A DNA stretch of 12,808 nucleotides from Gp7-AA10 sp035636095 (GCA_035636095.1 DASPZU010000077.1:1-12808); one strand, 5' to 3'; shown: positions 1 to 8,136, counted from the first letter of the stretch. Numbers and translations: made by a program. The notes: a model not told the origin generated them from the letters alone.

Positions 1-33
1 TGATCTTCGACGTCGGTCATGAGGCGGCGTCAC

Positions 34-2901
34 TTATTGGAGCTCGCGGCGATAGACGCCCCGGCCCATGGTGCTGACATAGAGCGTCCGATCCCGCTTG
101 CGGATCACGAGATGCGAAATGAACGTGTTAGGGAGGCCTTCACTGAAGGGAGCCCAGGAATCGCCGCCATCGACGCTGCGAAACACGCCGATGATGTTCG
201 ACACGTAGAGCGTGTCATCGAGTTTCGGGTCGAGCGCAACGCCGCTGAGGCCGAGATCGGGAAGCGAAAGCGACGGAAGCGCGCCGCTGACATCGAACCA
301 CGTCGCGGCTGCAGCGACGCCGACCGCGCCGCGCCACAGCTGCCGGAAGCCCACGCCACCGAGAGCGCCGCGTGTCCCGAATGCCAGGAACAGCCGCAGC
401 GGATCGTCCCAGTCCACCGCGATGGCATGGATGCGCTGATTCGGAAGGCCGGCTCGCGCGAGCTCGGTCCATGTCACGCCGCTATCGGTGGAATGCCAGA
501 CCCGCCCCGACGACGTAGCGGCGTAGGCATGATTATCGTCCGACGGCGCGTAGGCGACCGCAGTGAACTCGACGTTGGGAACCGACAGAACGCTGGTCCA
601 GTTCGTCCCGCCGTTCGACGAATGGAACACTTTGCCGGTGGCTGCCTCGATGGTCAGGAGCAAATTGGTGTTGTTCCACGCGATTGAAAATGGCTTGGCG
701 TTGAGGTTGGAGGTATTGATTGCCTGACTGGTCCAGACCTGGTTCTGCCACCAATCATTTCCGTCGGTAGTCTTCACGATATTGCTGTACCAGTTGTCGC
801 TGTAGATGACGCTGGAGTTCTTCGGGTCGTACTCGACCCAACCACCCTCCCCTCTGTTGAGATAGTTCAGATACGTGAACTGCGTTCCGGAGTACTCCGA
901 GTACGTGTAGTTGTCGTGGCTCGTCACGGCCACAATCACGTTTGGATCCTGAGTCACGGCCACCGTCCAACACTGCAGCGTCGTCAGGCCGTTGTCGCGG
1001 AAGGGATCGGCCGGGACTCCGCCGGCGCCGTGGAGCGCTCCCCAGTTCTGGCCGTTGTTGATCGACTTGTAAACGCCGCCGTCCGTCGCGACGAAGACCT
1101 TGTTGTGATCGGCCGGATCGAAAATCAGCGCATGGACGTCATCGTGAACCTGCTCTCTGCGCGTCGTCGCCGCTGCCATCAGGTCGACCCAGCTGTTTCC
1201 TCCGTTGGCGGTACGAAACAGATGGACGTCGCCGCCGAAGATCACGCCCTCGTCCGTTGGATCGACTGCGATCAGGCCTCTGACACCGCCCTGCATCGGC
1301 GTGAAACCAGGATTCGTCTTCTGCGTGAAGGTGTTGCCGCCATCGATGCTCGTGAAAATCTGATCCGACATTTTGACGGCCACGAAATCGGTGCCGTGCG
1401 TACCCTTGAGCCCCAAGGCGATTTTCGGACCGTCCACGCTGCTCCCGGTCGGGATGCCGGTGGAAAGCAACTGAAAAGTATTGCCTCCATCGGTGCTTCG
1501 ATACACTCCGCCCGCCCTGACATTGCTGTGCTGCACGCCGGCGAAGATTCGATCCGCATTGTTCGGATCGACGACGACGTCGCTGATCACGCCATCGAAG
1601 ATCCCCTGCGTGTTGCCGGCTGTCGTATCCCACGTCGATCCGCCGTTTGTGCTGCGATGCAGACTTCTCTCGCCGGCGATGAATACGCGATCAGGCTTCC
1701 CAGGATCGATTGCCACCGCTGCTGTCTGCAGACTGGGAATCGGTGTCAGCCGCTTCCAGGTCGTTCCTCCGTCGCTGGATCGATAGACACCATAGCCTGG
1801 ATACGAGGCATAGATGGCGTTGGTAAAGTAGTCCCATTCTCCGGTGGCGGCATACACGATGTTCCTGTTAGACGGCGCGACGGCCAGGCCTCCGATCGCC
1901 AGCGAGAGCTGCCGCTCCCACTGGGGCGACCAGTTGCTTCCTGCATCCGTCGACTTGAAAACTCCTCCCGCGGCGCTGCCCGCGTAGAGCGTCGAACCAT
2001 CCTTTGGATCGACCGCCAGCGCGTGGATCCGCCCGGGAACATTCGTCGGACCCATGCTCACCCACTGATTACACGGCCGCGGCAAGACAGGAGGCGGCAC
2101 ACAGATTCCGCATTGCGGCGGGATCTGGAGCTCGGGGATTTGTGCGAATCCGCCGGGGAACTGGGCAATGCCGAGGCAGAGGTCACAGATGCCGCCGGGG
2201 GCGGGAGCACCGCCGCCGGCGTCGGGGACACACAGAATCAATCCGCAGATGCCGGGCGTGTATCCCTCGCCGATCAGCAAACTTGCGTTTTGCATCGCAC
2301 CGATCGTTCCGAGCGTTGCGCGCACCTTTGGATCGCGCGGCAGGCCGATCGCCGTGTAAAGCCCCGGCCGGGTGACGCGGGCGAATGCATATCCGAGCGA
2401 CTTGTTGTAGCCCGACTGCGGGACGAGTGCATAGTGACGCGTGCCGGAATCCCAACGCGCGACGACGATCGTGTCGGTCTCCAGCGGCTTCGTCTCCTCG
2501 CCCGTCAGCCGGAAGCGGAGCGTTGCCGCGCGCATCGGGCCCTTGGCAGCGACCTCGATCCACTTTCCGGTGCTGCCGAAAGTTCTCAGTACCGGTTGCT
2601 TATCGATTAATGTCGCCGTGTTCGGCGCGTCGATTTCGACCGGCCCGCTGAGCGGCCGATTCGGATCCGCGTTTGCCCGCGGTCTCTCGGTCAGGCCTTC
2701 GGAATGTTCACGCGCTCGTGTGATCGCGCCGGCCACCTCCCGGAGGCTGCGCACGCGACTCTGCTTGCTTAACTGCTCGCGGGCCGAGCGCACCTCGCGG
2801 CGCCGGCTTTCGTCCTTCTCGAGCTCCTGCGCAGGCGCAGAGGCGATCCCTCCGATGAGCAGAGCGGTCGCAAGAGCCAGGTGTCGTCGGTGGTTCATCA
2901 T
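34..2901 (-). CDS. Secreted sortilin/VPS10-like Asp-box (BNR) beta-propeller protein
   Basis: A 955-residue exported protein. Residues 1-25 form a signal peptide (basic MMNHRRH, hydrophobic core, probable cleavage after APAQ). Residues 26-80 are charged and probably helical; about 85-190 form an unrecognised domain. A Cys/Pro/Gly-rich linker follows, with seven cysteines between 219 and 277. From about 279 to the end it is a beta-propeller array opening with WVSMGPTNVPGRIHALAVDP. Asp-box motifs of the S-x-D-x-G-x-x-W type lie near residues 317, 375, 417, 469, 518, 564, 613, 711 (degenerate), 761, 804 and 909. Such propellers occur in sortilin-like proteins, sialidases and GH74 xyloglucanases and bind or cut glycans or proteins outside the cell. 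No catalytic residues can be assigned, so activity is unknown. The start at 2901 has GAGGG six bases upstream; a second ATG follows at once. A 16-base palindrome lies directly upstream. It is transcribed alone. The family call is strong, the substrate unknown. Confidence 0.9.
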   Translation of the reverse strand: MMNHRRHLALATALLIGGIASAPAQELEKDESRRREVRSAREQLSKQSRVRSLREVAGAITRAREHSEGLTERPRANADPNRPLSGPVEIDAPNTATLIDKQPVLRTFGSTGKWIEVAAKGPMRAATLRFRLTGEETKPLETDTIVVARWDSGTRHYALVPQSGYNKSLGYAFARVTRPGLYTAIGLPRDPKVRATLGTIGAMQNASLLIGEGYTPGICGLILCVPDAGGGAPAPGGICDLCLGIAQFPGGFAQIPELQIPPQCGICVPPPVLPRPCNQWVSMGPTNVPGRIHALAVDPKDGSTLYAGSAAGGVFKSTDAGSNWSPQWERQLSLAIGGLAVAPSNRNIVYAATGEWDYFTNAIYASYPGYGVYRSSDGGTTWKRLTPIPSLQTAAVAIDPGKPDRVFIAGERSLHRSTNGGSTWDTTAGNTQGIFDGVISDVVVDPNNADRIFAGVQHSNVRAGGVYRSTDGGNTFQLLSTGIPTGSSVDGPKIALGLKGTHGTDFVAVKMSDQIFTSIDGGNTFTQKTNPGFTPMQGGVRGLIAVDPTDEGVIFGGDVHLFRTANGGNSWVDLMAAATTRREQVHDDVHALIFDPADHNKVFVATDGGVYKSINNGQNWGALHGAGGVPADPFRDNGLTTLQCWTVAVTQDPNVIVAVTSHDNYTYSEYSGTQFTYLNYLNRGEGGWVEYDPKNSSVIYSDNWYSNIVKTTDGNDWWQNQVWTSQAINTSNLNAKPFSIAWNNTNLLLTIEAATGKVFHSSNGGTNWTSVLSVPNVEFTAVAYAPSDDNHAYAATSSGRVWHSTDSGVTWTELARAGLPNQRIHAIAVDWDDPLRLFLAFGTRGALGGVGFRQLWRGAVGVAAAATWFDVSGALPSLSLPDLGLSGVALDPKLDDTLYVSNIIGVFRSVDGGDSWAPFSEGLPNTFISHLVIRKRDRTLYVSTMGRGVYRRELQ

Positions 2902-2910
2902 CGTGGGCCC

Positions 2911-2926
2911 TCACTCTTAAGAGTGA
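2911..2926. promoter_or_regulatory. 16-bp perfect palindrome upstream of the Asp-box gene
   Basis: TCACTCTTAAGAGTGA reads the same on both strands. It ends ten bases before the ATG at 2901, and its proximal arm runs into the GAGGG ribosome-binding region. It could be an operator for a dimeric repressor, or an mRNA hairpin masking the ribosome-binding site. A half-copy, TCACTCTT, occurs at 2978-2985. About 0.2 perfect 16-bp palindromes are expected by chance in a window this size, so position is the main argument. Confidence 0.35.
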
Positions 2927-2963
2927 TTGCGAGGGGGAAAGCCCTACCCCAAGACCGCCCACG

Positions 2964-3266
2964 TCACCACAGAGCGCTCACTCTTGTTTCTGCACGGCCT
3001 AACAGCGTTCGACGTGAAGATGCGATTCGAGATCCACTGGCACCATGGACGCTGGTGAGGGAGCTGTGAGACGCACTTAGTGCGAACTCACCGCCACGAT
3101 ATCCAGCCCGCAAAACGAATACCTTGGCGCAGCTGATCGAGCCATCCGGATTCTCATGGCATATCCACAGCAGCTCCCCCTTTTCACAGATCTTGACAAC
3201 CGTGGTCGCTGTAATCGGTACCTCGCGAGCGTACCGTCCGTGAGCGTGCCGCAATTTCCTCGGCAC
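2964..3266 (-). CDS. Possible small hypothetical protein (doubtful)
   Basis: A 100-codon frame starting with GTG. The translated centre contains ICEKGELLWICHENPDGSISC, a plausible small folded segment with three cysteines, followed by a low-quality Ser/Arg-rich tail like a non-coding frame. There is no signal peptide and no good Shine-Dalgarno sequence before the GTG. It may be a remnant whose 3' part has gone out of frame. Listed because nothing else explains this stretch; the probability of a real gene is low. Confidence 0.2.
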   Translation of the reverse strand: MPRKLRHAHGRYAREVPITATTVVKICEKGELLWICHENPDGSISCAKVFVLRAGYRGGEFALSASHSSLTSVHGASGSRIASSRRTLLGRAETRVSALW

Positions 3267-3294
3267 CGTGGGTCCGTATTAGCGGCTGCCGTCG

Positions 3295-4125
3295 TTATTC
3301 CCCGACCTGATAGACCTCGTCGCTGATTTTCCAGCCATCGCTCTCGCGTGTTAGCGTCACCTGACCCTTTACGTGGTCAATGACGGGGTTGCTCCCTTTG
3401 ATCAGAAGGACAGCTTGATTCTCGCGGAGGTAGCCGCCGACGATGCGCGCTTCCTTCAATCGCCAGTGAACCTTGTCTGAGAGGTAGTCGAGATAGGAAT
3501 CGAGCTTTCCCGCTTTTTCGCGTTTTGCCCATGTGTCGCGATTGCCCGCGTCGAGCAGCTTCAGGATCGTCTTACGATCATCCTTCTGCATGGCAGCGTT
3601 GTACGCGCGATACGCTCTGCCGATCTCACCTGCGTCTCCGGCGATCGGTTTGCCCCACTCTTTCGGCGCAACGGGGACGTCGAGCTGGATTTCGAATGCG
3701 CGATTGTCATCCTTGAACGATAGTTTTCCAGCCGCGTGCTGCCCTGCGATCTTGAGGGTCGATTTCACTTTCGGGTCGTAGCAGAATCCGCATCCGTCGC
3801 CGGAGGCGAGGTAGTACGACAGACCGTGATACTTGCCGTTGGGCTCGAATTGAAAGTAGACGACCGCGGTCTCATCATCGGCGAACAGCGTATCGATGGC
3901 CGGGCGCGGATCGTAGAACGCGTCGAAGAACGCCGACTTGAATCCGTAGTTCGACACCGCCACTTCGATGAGCGGCTCGTCGCCGGAACGCGTCCAGTAG
4001 GCGTAGGCGCCGCCGACGTTGAACTTTTTCTTGGTTCCCTCGAATGTTCCCGATGCTTGCCGCGGCTCATCGGCCGCCAGCGCAAGAAATGGCATGAATA
4101 GGGCGATCACCAGAGTGCTCCGCAT
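3295..4125 (-). CDS. Secreted hypothetical protein, two-domain, possible NTF2-like C-terminus
   Basis: The start at 4125 is chosen over an upstream in-frame start at 4251 because it has a near-ideal ribosome-binding site (GAGGAGGAG a few bases upstream) and begins directly with a signal peptide (MRSTLVIALFMPFLALAA, residues 1-18). The product is 276 aa. Residues 24-160 look beta-rich (YAYWTRSGDEPLIEVAV, then a GDGCGFCYDP segment with a close Cys pair at 112 and 115). Residues 165-276 start with a helix (AYRAYNAAMQKDDRKTILKLLD) and end in strands (QVTLTRESDGWKISDEVYQ), the layout of NTF2-like/DUF4878-type domains; this is resemblance only. Likely periplasmic or exported. It is divergent from the cyclo-ligase gene with 38 bases between starts, so their promoters must overlap or lie within the neighbour. 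Function unknown. Confidence 0.75.
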   Translation of the reverse strand: MRSTLVIALFMPFLALAADEPRQASGTFEGTKKKFNVGGAYAYWTRSGDEPLIEVAVSNYGFKSAFFDAFYDPRPAIDTLFADDETAVVYFQFEPNGKYHGLSYYLASGDGCGFCYDPKVKSTLKIAGQHAAGKLSFKDDNRAFEIQLDVPVAPKEWGKPIAGDAGEIGRAYRAYNAAMQKDDRKTILKLLDAGNRDTWAKREKAGKLDSYLDYLSDKVHWRLKEARIVGGYLRENQAVLLIKGSNPVIDHVKGQVTLTRESDGWKISDEVYQVGE

Positions 4126-4163
4126 GACTCCTCCTCGTGATTGGGAAGAGCGCATGATAGCGC

Positions 4164-4871
4164 ATGAAATTCCGAAGTAAGAGAGCGGCGCGCGAGGCGG
4201 TGTGGGATGCGCTCGAGCGCGAGCGCGTGGCGCGGTTTCCTTTTCCGCCACACGGGCGCATTCCGAACTTCGCCGGCGCTCGTGAGGCCGCCGAACGGCT
4301 CTTCGACAGTGATCTGCTCCGAGGCGTCCGGCGGATCAAAGTGAATCCCGACGCGCCGCAGCGTTACGTGCGCGAGCTTGCGCTGCAGCATGGCATGACG
4401 GTGATCGTCGCGACGCCGCGACTGCGCGGCGGCTTCCGGGAGTTCGCAGGCATCCGTGAGCCGGACATTCCTAAGGCGGCATCTCTATCGCGCGGCGGCA
4501 AGTTCGGAGTGAACGTTCCATTGCGCAAACTCCGGCCGGTCGACTTGATCGTCGTCGGCTCCGTTGCCGTCACGCGCAAAGGTCATCGATGCGGAAAAGG
4601 CGAAGGCTATGCCGACATCGAGTTCGCGATCCTGCGCGAGTTAGGCCACCCTGCGGTGAAGGTGGTGACCACCGTTCATCCTCTTCAGATTGTCGACAGC
4701 TTTCCGCCGGACGAGCACGATCTGCCTGTGAGCGCGATCATCACGCCCGACGAGGTGATCCGCGTACGCAAGCCGCCGCGCGCACCGGCAAGGATTCAGT
4801 GGGACGCGTTGACGAAGGACGACATCGAAGCGATGCCGGTGTTGAGAGAATTGCGGATCACCTTCTCGTAA
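4164..4871 (+). CDS. 5-formyltetrahydrofolate cyclo-ligase family protein (MTHFSD-like)
   Basis: A 235-residue cytoplasmic protein and the only intact plus-strand gene here. Family features: an N-terminal helix with conserved basic residues (KFRSKRAAREAVWDAL), IPNFAGAREAAERLF near 33-47, VDLIVVGSVAVTRKGHRCGKGEGYADIE at about 126-153 holding the Gly-rich nucleotide/folate loop GKGEGYAD, then VHPLQIVD (171-178) and HDLPVSAIITPDEVIR (185-200). Classical cyclo-ligases convert 5-formyl-THF to 5,10-methenyl-THF with ATP. This branch, with the HDLPVS and ITPDEVIR ending, resembles the MTHFSD-type subfamily, whose substrate is less certain. The start at 4164 has GGAAGAG about 14 bases upstream, rather far but the best available. 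Its 3' end overlaps the convergent 144-aa gene by 14 bases. Confidence 0.88.
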   Translation: MKFRSKRAAREAVWDALERERVARFPFPPHGRIPNFAGAREAAERLFDSDLLRGVRRIKVNPDAPQRYVRELALQHGMTVIVATPRLRGGFREFAGIREPDIPKAASLSRGGKFGVNVPLRKLRPVDLIVVGSVAVTRKGHRCGKGEGYADIEFAILRELGHPAVKVVTTVHPLQIVDSFPPDEHDLPVSAIITPDEVIRVRKPPRAPARIQWDALTKDDIEAMPVLRELRITFS

Positions 4872-5292
4872 TCGTGAACCGTCCGAGGGCGACACCAAGC
4901 TCGACGCCCTTGCCTTTTCCGGTCAATGAGAGGCGAATGTTGTCCTTGACGAGTGCCTGCGCCGACGCGGCCTTCCCCGCAGCAGCTCCAGCCGACGCCG
5001 AGTCGTATCGTCCGAACAGCTCATCGATACTCGAGACACTGGAGAAATAGCCCATTCCGTCGCGGATTTCGGTTCTTCCCGCTGTTAGGCCGCCGCCGCG
5101 CGCGGAGAGGCGGACGTTGGCTCGCTGTCCGTTATCGCAGCGGATCGTTCCCGTACCCGCGGCCGTTTTGTAAAACGCCGACCACCCTTTGAGGTTGTAC
5201 TTCATCGTGCACTCGGTCATCCCCCGAGCATGCGCAGCCGACACCGCCACCCCCATCGCGAGACATCCAATGACGAATGCTTTCAGTCTCAT
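4858..5292 (-). CDS. Small secreted hypothetical protein
   Basis: The start at 5292 is preferred to an in-frame start at 5325 because GGAGGG lies three bases before the ATG and the signal peptide (MRLKAFVIGCLAMGVAVSAAHA, residues 1-22) begins there. The 144-aa product has two cysteines (28 and 52) that could form a disulphide, a beta-rich pattern (AGTGTIRCDNGQRANVRLSARGGG), a Gly/Ala-rich middle (97-110) and a Gly-repeating end (GKGKGVELGVALGRFTI). The spacing resembles small periplasmic proteins of the DUF1134/EipA or YSC84 type, but I cannot assign a family. The gene converges on the cyclo-ligase gene with a 14-base overlap, so no terminator lies between them. Confidence 0.75.
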   Translation of the reverse strand: MRLKAFVIGCLAMGVAVSAAHARGMTECTMKYNLKGWSAFYKTAAGTGTIRCDNGQRANVRLSARGGGLTAGRTEIRDGMGYFSSVSSIDELFGRYDSASAGAAAGKAASAQALVKDNIRLSLTGKGKGVELGVALGRFTITRR

Positions 5293-5395
5293 AAACCCTC
5301 CGATCTGAGAGAGACTCACCGCCAAGGTACACCTGACATAAAGAAGGAATTGTGTCCGCGGTCACTTGGCGACTTACTGCGGCCCCTGCAAGCAC

Positions 5396-5434
5396 TTCGG
5401 GCGGCCTCGCGGCCGCCCGAATCGTGTAAAGCGC
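5396..5434. repeat. Hairpin repeat, copy 1 (11-bp stem)
   Basis: A perfect inverted repeat: arm TTCGGGCGGCC, loop TCGC, arm GGCCGCCCGAA (5396-5421), followed by TCGTGTAAAGCGC. The same hairpin and flank recur at 8503-8541 with one stem change (C to T) and a small difference in the flank. Copy 1 begins exactly where similarity of the adjacent pseudogene to its family stops. It lacks a U-tract on either strand, so it is a poor intrinsic terminator, although its twin has one. Confidence 0.6.
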
Positions 5435-5958
5435 TCTTGAGGTCCGTCAAACGAATGTAGTGATAGACCTCGTCCGGTTTGGCTTTCCCGGCGATGTCGA
5501 TCTCCCCCGTGCCACCGGCGATATTTTCCGATGCGAATCCACTGCTTGCCGTCGACGGAAATCAAAATATCCGTCGGCTCAGTGTCGTCGCCGAGGTCGA
5601 AGACGTAAAGATCGGGACCTTTCACATCGACGAGAGCGTTGTCGAACGAAGCGCAGCGTCAGGACGCCGCCCCAGCCGAGCGCGACTTCGTGCCGATCGC
5701 CGGTGTGCTTTCGATCGGGTGGGCCGAGCGCCGCGTGCGGATCGCGCGCTCATCGACCGGCCCCGGCTCGCCCATTTGAAACGATACCAGCTCGTCAGCG
5801 AACGAAAGATCGCCGAGCGGAAAGTGAATGATCTTCCCCTTCTTGCCTTTGTAGTCCTTCGGCCCGCCAGCCGGTTCGACTGCTTTCTTGCTAGGACGCG
5901 CCGCGGACACCGACATTGCCAGAAGTGCGATCAACAGGGCAACAGTCATTTTTTTCAT
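5433..5958 (-). pseudogene. Frameshifted, 3'-truncated secreted protein gene
   Basis: An intact start (ATG at 5958, GGAG eight bases upstream) and signal peptide (MKKMTVALLIALLAMSVSAA) lead into KDYKGKKGKIIHFPLGDLSFADELVSFQ. The frame is then lost. Continuous protein-like sequence resumes only if three shifts are allowed: near 5743-5748 in a CGCGCG run (one base lost, or two gained), at 5645/5646 (extra T), and near 5521-5527 (extra base). The repaired reading gives DPHAALGPPDRKHTGDRHEVALGWGGVLTLRF, then VKGPDLYVFDLGDDTEPTDI, SVDGKQWIRIGK, and GGTGEIDIA...VYHYIRLTDLKS. From memory, intact family members continue with a Gly/Asp-rich ending (PGADIDAVGAI-like); here the sequence runs into the hairpin repeat instead. 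It lies 15 bases after the stop of the 720-aa gene and was probably in its operon. The family occurs in exported or OmpA-linked proteins of unknown role. Confidence 0.72.
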
Positions 5959-5973
5959 AACCACTCCGAGTGA

Positions 5974-8136
5974 CTACGGAGTCGCCAGCGCGCCGCAGAA
6001 AGCGCGCAAGTCGAACTTCGCGCTCGCTTCAACGACGTCGCAAGCCACTCCGACTTTGCCGAACTTTTCGCCGAAGCCGCCGCTGACCGTGCACTGCGCC
6101 AGCGCGTTGGCGTTGCCCGACGAATCGATCTCCGTCCACACGCTCGTCTCGACTTTCGCGTGCACGATATCGACCGAGGCTTCCTGCTCGTCGTGGTAGA
6201 TCGAGTGCGAAGCAGACGCGCCGACGCGACAGCCGCCGGCGTCGCACGTGCCGGCTGCGCTGACAGGTCCGGCACTCGCGCCGGTTGTGACGGTCACTTT
6301 CCCATCCGGATCGACGGAGGCCGAAGCGCTCGCACCTTCCGCCTCGATCTTCACGCTGATTTTGTCCGACGACAATGAAGCGCTGGCGGAACCCCACGGA
6401 CCCTTCACGTTGACTTTAGCCTCGTCCATGCTGGTCGGATTGAAACTGACTTTGACGGGACCTAGCTCGCCCTCGCAGTCGAATTTCAGATGCGCATCGA
6501 ACTCGGTGGCCTGTTCCGCTGCTGCAATGAGTCGATCGATCGCATCCTCGAGCGTCGGCGCTTTTCCTGCGCTCGCGCACTTTCCGCCGGTAACGCCTCG
6601 GCCCACCGTCGTCGGACGATTCTCCACAATCGCCTCGGCATTCCGCCAGTCGCGGTTCAGAGCTTGATCCGCGATGCGGATCTCCTTGTAGGCCTGTGCC
6701 ATGACGCCTTTTTGCATCTCGCGTCCGAAATCTTCGCGCTCGCGCGAAACCCAGTACTCGAGGACGCTCTTGTCCGGCGCGCGAAATTCTTTCAGCGCCC
6801 GCAGCATGTAGTCTTTCGCCTGGTATTGGAGCGCGATGCGATCGTTTAGCCATGAGGCCGCAGCGCCCTCGAAACCGGAGGCGGCAAGTTCCATATTGGT
6901 TTGCACGCGCTGCTGACACTCCTTCCACGCCGGCAGCACTCGCGCACAAAATTCTTCCTGACAGTGTGCGCGGCAGACCTTCAACACTTTTCCCGGTTTC
7001 AGCGGACACGCTTCGTCGCAACTCTTTTTCTGCGCGACCGCGTCATGCGCGGTCTCGACAAAGTTGCGTATGTTTTCCTGCACCAGATACGTGCCGTTGA
7101 CCGCCGGCGTGTGACGTTGGGCGAGCGTGACGGGCGAGAGGCCCATCGCATCGGCGAGAATCACCTCCACGTGAGTTCCCGAGGAGCGCCACAAGTTAGC
7201 GTATCGGCGAGTGGCGCCGAGGTAAGCGTGGATGCAGACGTCGAGCGCCGCGTTCCACAGGCCGACCGCGGGCAATGAGCCGGCGCTCCGCTGCGTCGCT
7301 TCGACCGTGGTATCGATGAGGCGCTGTTGTTGTGCGACGTACCGCCGCAATTCGCGCAGCTCGGATTCGGTGGCATGGCTGCCGAGAATGGATTCGAATT
7401 GCATGTTCTCCCGCCCTACGAGCTCGCCGCGTTCGAGCGTCTGCTGCATGAAGCGGCGGCATTCGTCGATCAGCTTCAGCGGCGGATTTTTCGGCGGTTT
7501 CTTTTTGTCGGCCGCCGGTCCTTCGACCACGTGACGGGCCCGGTCGACAGTCTTATCGCTCGGAGCGATGTCCTGCGCCTGATCGAGCTGCAGCGCAGCC
7601 TGAGGGCGATGTCCGCAGCGATATTCGACCACTCCCGCGGAGTAGTGCACGTTCATGTCGTCCGGCATCAGGCGCGCGGCCTCTTCGATCAGGCTGGTCG
7701 CGGTCGGACAATCGCGCAGTCGGAACGCGAGCATCGCGCGCGCTTCGAGAACGAACGGCGATCCGGGAGCAAGCGCGGCGGCGCATCCGAGAAGCTGGCC
7801 GCTCTCCGCGAGACGGCCATCGTACAGGAGCGCGACCGCGGCGTTCGTGATGTTGGTCGGCGTCCATTCGAGGTCGGCGGCTTTGAGCGATGCCCAGGCC
7901 GCGGTGAGGAATTGTCCCTGCAGCATCGCGCCAGCGGCGAATCGGCTGAAGTCCTTCGAGCTCTTCGCACTCGCCGCGAGTTTCCGATCGCCCGCCGGAA
8001 GTTTTGCTTCCAGCAGCGCGGTCAGCGACTGCGCATGCTTCTGTACAACGTCGCAAGCGGCGTTGTTAGCGCGCGCAACAGGTGCCAGCAGCGCTACAGA
8101 TAGAGAAATCGCGCAGATGTTCTTTCGCACCGTCAT
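5974..8136 (-). CDS. Secreted TPR protein with Cys-rich centre and Gly/Ser beta-rich C-terminus
   Basis: A 720-residue product, function unrecognised. The start at 8136 is chosen because the signal peptide (MTVRKNICAISLSVALLAPVARA, 1-23) begins there; upstream in-frame codons back to 8190 are not export-like. No strong ribosome-binding site is visible. Residues 75-200 form TPR-like helical pairs (FLTAAWASLKAADLEWTPTN, FVLEARAMLAFRL, MNVHYSAGVVEYRCGHRPQA). Residues 220-370 are helical. A cysteine cluster at 373, 377, 388, 392, 397 and 407 may form disulphides after export or bind metal. Residues 410-545 are helical; 555-720 are alternating short strands (WGSASASLSSDKISVKIEAEG, then SASVDPDGKVTVTTGASAG) with four more cysteines. 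It is the first gene of a two-gene unit with the pseudogene 15 bases downstream. It may be a periplasmic or surface assembly protein; that is inference. Confidence 0.8.
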   Translation of the reverse strand: MTVRKNICAISLSVALLAPVARANNAACDVVQKHAQSLTALLEAKLPAGDRKLAASAKSSKDFSRFAAGAMLQGQFLTAAWASLKAADLEWTPTNITNAAVALLYDGRLAESGQLLGCAAALAPGSPFVLEARAMLAFRLRDCPTATSLIEEAARLMPDDMNVHYSAGVVEYRCGHRPQAALQLDQAQDIAPSDKTVDRARHVVEGPAADKKKPPKNPPLKLIDECRRFMQQTLERGELVGRENMQFESILGSHATESELRELRRYVAQQQRLIDTTVEATQRSAGSLPAVGLWNAALDVCIHAYLGATRRYANLWRSSGTHVEVILADAMGLSPVTLAQRHTPAVNGTYLVQENIRNFVETAHDAVAQKKSCDEACPLKPGKVLKVCRAHCQEEFCARVLPAWKECQQRVQTNMELAASGFEGAAASWLNDRIALQYQAKDYMLRALKEFRAPDKSVLEYWVSREREDFGREMQKGVMAQAYKEIRIADQALNRDWRNAEAIVENRPTTVGRGVTGGKCASAGKAPTLEDAIDRLIAAAEQATEFDAHLKFDCEGELGPVKVSFNPTSMDEAKVNVKGPWGSASASLSSDKISVKIEAEGASASASVDPDGKVTVTTGASAGPVSAAGTCDAGGCRVGASASHSIYHDEQEASVDIVHAKVETSVWTEIDSSGNANALAQCTVSGGFGEKFGKVGVACDVVEASAKFDLRAFCGALATP

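Larger units (their letters stand above)
2902..3294. other. 393-base stretch with no convincing gene
   Basis: This gap separates the 276-aa gene (stop at 3295) from the Asp-box gene (start at 2901). It holds the palindrome at 2911-2926 and a small inverted repeat at 3072-3084 (CGCACT, one base, AGTGCG). A GTG-started minus-strand reading frame of 100 codons spans 3266-2964. Its middle part (VVKICEKGELLWICHENPDGS) is less biased than random high-GC frames, but it lacks a clear ribosome-binding site and I recognise no family. It could be a small gene or a remnant. No clear sigma-70 promoter or terminator is visible. Confidence 0.4.

Noticed and set aside
916..2610. Long plus-strand open frame (564 codons) antisense to the Asp-box gene, and a similar one at 19-687
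   Set aside because: Arg/His-rich low-complexity translation typical of high-GC antisense frames; the minus frame has a signal peptide and eleven Asp-boxes.
5433..5958. Programmed ribosomal frameshifting instead of a pseudogene
   Set aside because: Three shifts, in mixed directions, no slippery heptamer seen, and the 3' end of the family is missing.
7327..8103. Plus-strand frames antisense to the 720-aa gene (also 6248-6667 and 6901-7278)
   Set aside because: No ribosome-binding sites, no recognisable domain, and the opposite strand is clearly coding.
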